DNA from: Gemmatimonadota bacterium
GTDB lineage: Bacteria; Gemmatimonadota; Gemmatimonadetes; Palauibacterales; KS3-K002
Reading direction: 5' to 3'
DNA: 55,636 bases
Assembly: GCA_020344015.1 (NCBI GenBank)
Contig: CP070812.1
Location: forward strand, 4,325,489-4,381,124
Shown: one piece after another, positions 52,290 through 55,636 of the stretch
Layout: the number at the start of each line of letters is the position of its first letter
How positions within the stretch are numbered: the first letter of the stretch is position 1
Notes under the pieces: model-generated
What the model was told of the DNA's origin: nothing
Databases searched by the model: none
What the model saw: the letters and a program-made list of their open reading frames with translations, nothing else
Translations under genes and position numbers: made by a program

Positions 52290-52676
52290 ATGGAATTCGG
52301 GATTGGATTCTTGATCCTGTTCTTCGTGATCTTCTTCGGCTGCGGCAGAATGATCGGATGGGGCGCGCGCAAGCACCGTGAGCGCCACCGCATGCTGGGT
52401 GGCTGCTGTGGCCCGGAGGAAGAGGAGGGGGGGCAGGATGACCGGCTCTCCAAGCTGGAGAGCCGCGTGCGGGCACGCGAGAGAGCTCGCCGCGACCAGG
52501 ACCGGCTCCTACGGCCCGCCATGTTCCGACGCGGCGAGGAGCGCGAGCGTGAGCCGGCGGGCATGAAGGAGAAGGCCCCGACGCAGCTTGAGATCCTGCA
52601 GCAGAAGTTCATCGAGGGGCGGCTCTCGATGGAGGAGTATGAGCGGGAGCTCGATAGGCTGGAGAAGCTCGAGTAG
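52290..52676 (+). CDS. SHOCT-domain single-pass membrane protein
   Basis: This 128-residue protein has one N-terminal transmembrane helix (FGIGFLILFFVIFFGCG) and a charged coiled-coil-like middle rich in Arg and Glu. The C-terminal SHOCT motif reads TQLEILQQKFIEGRLSMEEY followed by ERELDRLE. SHOCT segments are thought to mediate oligomerisation. It sits 17 bp after the PadR gene and is the likely target of that regulator. Confidence 0.85.
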   Translation: MEFGIGFLILFFVIFFGCGRMIGWGARKHRERHRMLGGCCGPEEEEGGQDDRLSKLESRVRARERARRDQDRLLRPAMFRRGEEREREPAGMKEKAPTQLEILQQKFIEGRLSMEEYERELDRLEKLE

Positions 52677-52756
52677 TCGGTGGCCGCCAGCCGGTGGTCG
52701 GTACTGGCCACTGGTTACCGGCCACCGGCCACTCTCCACCATCTCTCTATCCGCAA

Positions 52757-54289
52757 TCACCGCCTGGTGAAGTTTGCAAGCCGCTCAACGGCTAGATCCT
52801 GCAGATACTCCGCCGCATCGATCGACTCGTCGAAGTTGTTGGCGATCATGCTGAACGCCAGCACTTCCCCATCCAGCGTCGTTACGTAGCCCGACAGCGC
52901 CCGCGAGTTGGCTATGTAGCCGGTTTTTGCCCGGGCGTTGTCTTCGGCGCGCGTCCCCCTCATCCGCGAATCTATGGTGCCGTCGACGCCGGCGATGGGG
53001 AGCGCCTCGTAGAAGGCGTCGAACTCGGGGCGCCGGTACATGACGCGGAGCAGGCGGACGACGGCGTCGGGGCTCAGGTAGTTGTAGCGGGAGAGCCCGG
53101 ACCCATCGACATATATATAGGACGACTCGGTGATCCCCCAGCCGCTGAGGGTCGCTTCGACGGCGCTGCGCCCCGCCCGGACGCTGCCGTCGTCGGAGTC
53201 CTCGGCACCCACGTGGCGCAGCAGCATCTCGCCGATCTGGTTCTGGCTGCGCTTGAGGAACGGGATCACGATTTCGCTCAGCAGCGGCGACTCGTGAACG
53301 AATAGCGGCGCGAGCGAATCGGTCTGTGATTCGGCCGCCAGGCTATCGATATCGATAGGCAGACCGGCGATCTCGATCCCCTCGCCCTCTAGGATCTCCT
53401 TTAGAACAGAGACGAAGAACAGCGTGGGGTTGTGGGCCGCGATGTAGCGGGTGACGGTGTCGCGTCCGGTCCATATCGAGCCCCAGATCCGCGCCTGGTT
53501 GGAGAAGGGGCTCCGCTCGCTCCGCACGACGGTTCCCGGCAGCGGCCCGCGCTCAGGGAAGTGGATCGAGCTGTCGGCCACGGTGACGACGTCGAAGTCG
53601 ACGCTCAGGTATTCCGTCGGCGGCAGGGCGATCACTTCTGCCGGCGCACCGGCCGAGTCGCCGGGCATGATCTTGTAGGTGACGACGCCCTCGTTGTAGA
53701 GGAGCGCGCCGATCTCGGCGGCGTAGTAGTCGTCGAGGTAATCCCACGACCAGCCGGGCCCCAGGTGGACGTCGTCGTACAGGTTATCGTCTCCGACGAT
53801 GTCACCGGCGATCCGGGTGACGCCCAGCGCCCTCAGCGAGTCGGCCCAGTCGCGGAAGGGCGCCGCGGTATCGTCTTCGTAGAAGCGCTCCGAGATCGCC
53901 GGGTCGCCGCCACCCACGACCACCAGGTCACCGGTCAGGACGCCGTCCTCATCGACCGACCCGTTCGTTGCGACCAGGGTCCGGTAACGGTAGTCGGGCC
54001 CCAACCGCGCCAGCACCACCGCCGCGGTTAGCAGCTTGTTGTTGGAGGCGGGCATGAACAGCTTCTCGGCGTTCTGCCGATATATCATCTCGCCGGTCTC
54101 CAGCGACTGAACCATGACGCCCCAGTGGGCGTTGTGGAACGCCGGGTCGGCGAAGATCGCCTCGAGCTCGGCGCGCAGCGCGCCGACGGGCGTCGCGGGT
54201 CCCGGCTCGGCTGGACCGGCGCCGGCGGGCGCACAGGCGGCGGCAACGACCGCGGCGAACACGAGGACCGAGAGCCTGAAGTGCTTCAT
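52757..54289 (-). CDS. dacB: D-alanyl-D-alanine carboxypeptidase/endopeptidase (PBP4 class), lipoprotein
   Basis: The ATG at 54289 gives 510 residues with a lipoprotein signal (LSVLVFAAVVAAACAPAG). The class C penicillin-binding motifs are present: SxxK in MPASNNKLLTAAVVL, SxN-type in VDGSGLSRYNYLSPD, and KTG in RAKTGYIANSRALSG. A large insert between the first two motifs is typical of PBP4. It trims or cuts peptidoglycan cross-links in the periplasm. It lies 14 bp after the stop of the esterase-like gene, so the two share a transcript. Confidence 0.94.
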   Translation of the reverse strand: MKHFRLSVLVFAAVVAAACAPAGAGPAEPGPATPVGALRAELEAIFADPAFHNAHWGVMVQSLETGEMIYRQNAEKLFMPASNNKLLTAAVVLARLGPDYRYRTLVATNGSVDEDGVLTGDLVVVGGGDPAISERFYEDDTAAPFRDWADSLRALGVTRIAGDIVGDDNLYDDVHLGPGWSWDYLDDYYAAEIGALLYNEGVVTYKIMPGDSAGAPAEVIALPPTEYLSVDFDVVTVADSSIHFPERGPLPGTVVRSERSPFSNQARIWGSIWTGRDTVTRYIAAHNPTLFFVSVLKEILEGEGIEIAGLPIDIDSLAAESQTDSLAPLFVHESPLLSEIVIPFLKRSQNQIGEMLLRHVGAEDSDDGSVRAGRSAVEATLSGWGITESSYIYVDGSGLSRYNYLSPDAVVRLLRVMYRRPEFDAFYEALPIAGVDGTIDSRMRGTRAEDNARAKTGYIANSRALSGYVTTLDGEVLAFSMIANNFDESIDAAEYLQDLAVERLANFTRR

Positions 54290-54303
54290 CGTCCCTCCCA
54301 CGC

Positions 54304-55636
54304 CTAGTACCTCCAGCTCTGGGTGTCCGCCCCCGGCGGTGCGGTCTCGAGGATGTGCTCGAGCATGAGCGGCAGCACGCGCTGGTGCGAGTTCTGTCCC
54401 GGAAACTCCGGCGCCCCCGAGTAGCAGTGGGGCTGCCGCTCGCCCCATCCGAACGAGCCGTCGTAGTGTGGGTCGGTAGTACTCTCGAGAAACTGCTCCA
54501 GTAGCCGCGCGGCCTCCTCGAGGTAGAAGGTGTCCGTGTCACCCATGTACACGTGGATCTTCCCGACGAGCGTGGGCCCGAGCGTATCCCAGTCGCGCTC
54601 GAGGATGTGACGCAGGTCGAAGTTCTCTCTCCAGTAGTCGACGACGCTCTTGTCGATCTCCCCCGTCCACTTGTCGTACAGCAGCTTGGGATACCCGTCC
54701 TCACCCACCGGGCCGAAGACGGCCATGAAGATGTCGAGCTGGCCGCCGGATCGGCCGCGCGAGCCGAGCACCGCTTCCTGGTGGCTGAGGCCCTCCATGG
54801 TCATGTACACCTGGTCGTCGACCCCGCGCATCAGGGGCCGCATCGGCGTCCGCACCCAGTCCGAGTTGGGGTGAAAGGCGTTATCGTCCTCGTAGATGTT
54901 GATGAGCTGGAAGTAGCGGAAATCGACCGGGTCGGGGCAGAAGGTCCAGACGCCGTTGAACATGTCGGGATAGAAGACCTGCCAGGCGAGGCTCTCCCAG
55001 CCGCCGGTCGAGCCGCCGTAGAGCGTTCGCGCCCACGGTTCGCCGATCGCACGGAACTCGCGCTCGACGCGCGGCATCAACTCCTGGGTCAGCGCATCGC
55101 CATAGGGGCCGTTGTTCTCGGAGTTGACGGCGTAGGAGTCGTCGTAGTACGGCGTCGGGTGCTGCATCAGGACGATGAGGAACCGACCCAGTGCGCCCGA
55201 CTGCCAGTCCTGGAAAAACCGGTACTGCGCCTCGGCTCTTTCGCGCGCCCTGCCCGTGAGTTCCGGATCGGGCGGCGTCTCGCGCCATCCGCGGAACGTG
55301 CGCGGGAAGTGGCCGTGCATGTACGCAACGGGATAGCGGGCATCCGGGTGCTCGTCAAACCCTTCCGGCAACACGACGACCGCGCCCAGGTGTATGTCGT
55401 GTCCCCACCACTCGCTCAAGATCTCGCTGCGAAACTTGATGTGCTTGACGTATCTAGTGTCCGCCGGTGCGGGGATGGCGGGGATCTTTTCCGACAGATT
55501 GATCCGCAGCGGCTCTCCCGATGCCGGGTCGATGTGTAGGCGCTCGACCTCGCTAATCAGATTGCCCGGCGAACGGTTCCACTGCTGGCCTTCCCACTGG
55601 TCCATGGGGGCCTTGATCGTGTGGCCGTCGGCGCGC
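54304..55636 (-). CDS. esterase-like alpha/beta hydrolase, 5' end outside window
   Basis: The frame has an ATG at 55605 but remains open, with protein-like sequence (RADGHTIKAPMDQW), to the window edge, so the true start is probably beyond it. The visible 433 residues hold a putative-esterase fold: HLGAVVVLPEGFDEHPDARY, YMHGHFP, nucleophile Ser in TLYGGSTGGWESLAW, and a late Asp/His region (KIHVYMGDTDTFYLEEA, NSHQRVLPLML). The substrate is unknown. It is followed by the PBP4 gene on the same strand. Confidence 0.85.
   Translation of the reverse strand, partial: RADGHTIKAPMDQWEGQQWNRSPGNLISEVERLHIDPASGEPLRINLSEKIPAIPAPADTRYVKHIKFRSEILSEWWGHDIHLGAVVVLPEGFDEHPDARYPVAYMHGHFPRTFRGWRETPPDPELTGRARERAEAQYRFFQDWQSGALGRFLIVLMQHPTPYYDDSYAVNSENNGPYGDALTQELMPRVEREFRAIGEPWARTLYGGSTGGWESLAWQVFYPDMFNGVWTFCPDPVDFRYFQLINIYEDDNAFHPNSDWVRTPMRPLMRGVDDQVYMTMEGLSHQEAVLGSRGRSGGQLDIFMAVFGPVGEDGYPKLLYDKWTGEIDKSVVDYWRENFDLRHILERDWDTLGPTLVGKIHVYMGDTDTFYLEEAARLLEQFLESTTDPHYDGSFGWGERQPHCYSGAPEFPGQNSHQRVLPLMLEHILETAPPGADTQSWRY

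Noticed and set aside
52677..52756. GC-rich inverted repeats between the SHOCT gene and dacB as an RNA gene
   Set aside because: The GGCCA/TGGCC arms are short and imperfect; at most a bidirectional terminator for the convergent genes.

Overview
The window is about 55.6 kb of GC-rich bacterial chromosome. The left end is a compact housekeeping block (lexA, truA, transaldolase, HtrA protease, purB, purC, psd, pssA). The rest is looser accessory DNA with three orphan MacB/FtsX-type permeases (ADOP family), many exported hydrolases and beta-propeller proteins, and several regulator/membrane-protein pairs. ADOP permeases in this number, the many lipoproteins and the signal-peptide-bearing enzymes fit Gemmatimonadota or a close relative such as Acidobacteriota. 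That placement is an inference; no rRNA is present to settle it.

Layout. 283-8127 (+): SOS regulator, tRNA modification, sugar-phosphate aldolase, envelope protease, two purine steps and the two-step phosphatidylethanolamine pathway. 8272-9564: a complete IS481-type insertion sequence with 39-bp ends. 9593-11191: a hypothetical gene, a decayed tyrosine-recombinase tail and three minus-strand tRNA genes (Ser-CGA, Ser-GGA, Gln-CTG); a 72-bp tandem repeat copies the 5' end of the tRNA-Ser(CGA) gene. 11344-18106: DUF1059 protein, Tyr/His/Gly-rich secreted protein, Ca2+/H+ antiporter followed by a CorA remnant, M28 peptidase and a propeller lipoprotein. 18256-21220: XRE regulator, small membrane protein and ADOP. 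21225-26648 (-): a very long KamA-type radical SAM protein, then a GntR / DUF5808 membrane protein / serine hydrolase operon. 26789-28185 (-): a TolC remnant, a small membrane protein and an AhpD-like gene interrupted by an in-frame UGA. 28405-34089 (+): small peptide, exported methyltransferase, ADOP, lipoprotein hydrolase and PD40 propeller. 34470-39156 (-): fused response regulator/thioredoxin-reductase-like protein, a multi-PAS histidine kinase and an isochorismatase-like hydrolase. 39603-46333: esterase-TPR protein, sulfatase-modifying-factor-like protein, a PDZ membrane protein with an ATC-hydrolase-like partner, and a LytS/LytTR two-component pair. 46774-50118: a PadR-ADOP module bracketed by 54-bp direct repeats. 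50306-55636: propeller lipoprotein, a PadR regulator with a four-site operator and a SHOCT membrane protein, a PBP4-type carboxypeptidase and a partial esterase.

The strongest unusual signal is the AhpD-like gene at 27784-28185. The second cysteine of its CxxC centre is replaced by UGA, the frame continues with the expected family C-terminus, and a 7-bp hairpin with a GGU loop lies 13 nt downstream. This has the form of a selenocysteine codon with a bacterial SECIS element. A second signal is a promoter-like pair (RCATCY or GCAACC, 16 nt, CGTCTAA) found upstream of four genes, all for exported proteins, which suggests one ECF-sigma regulon.
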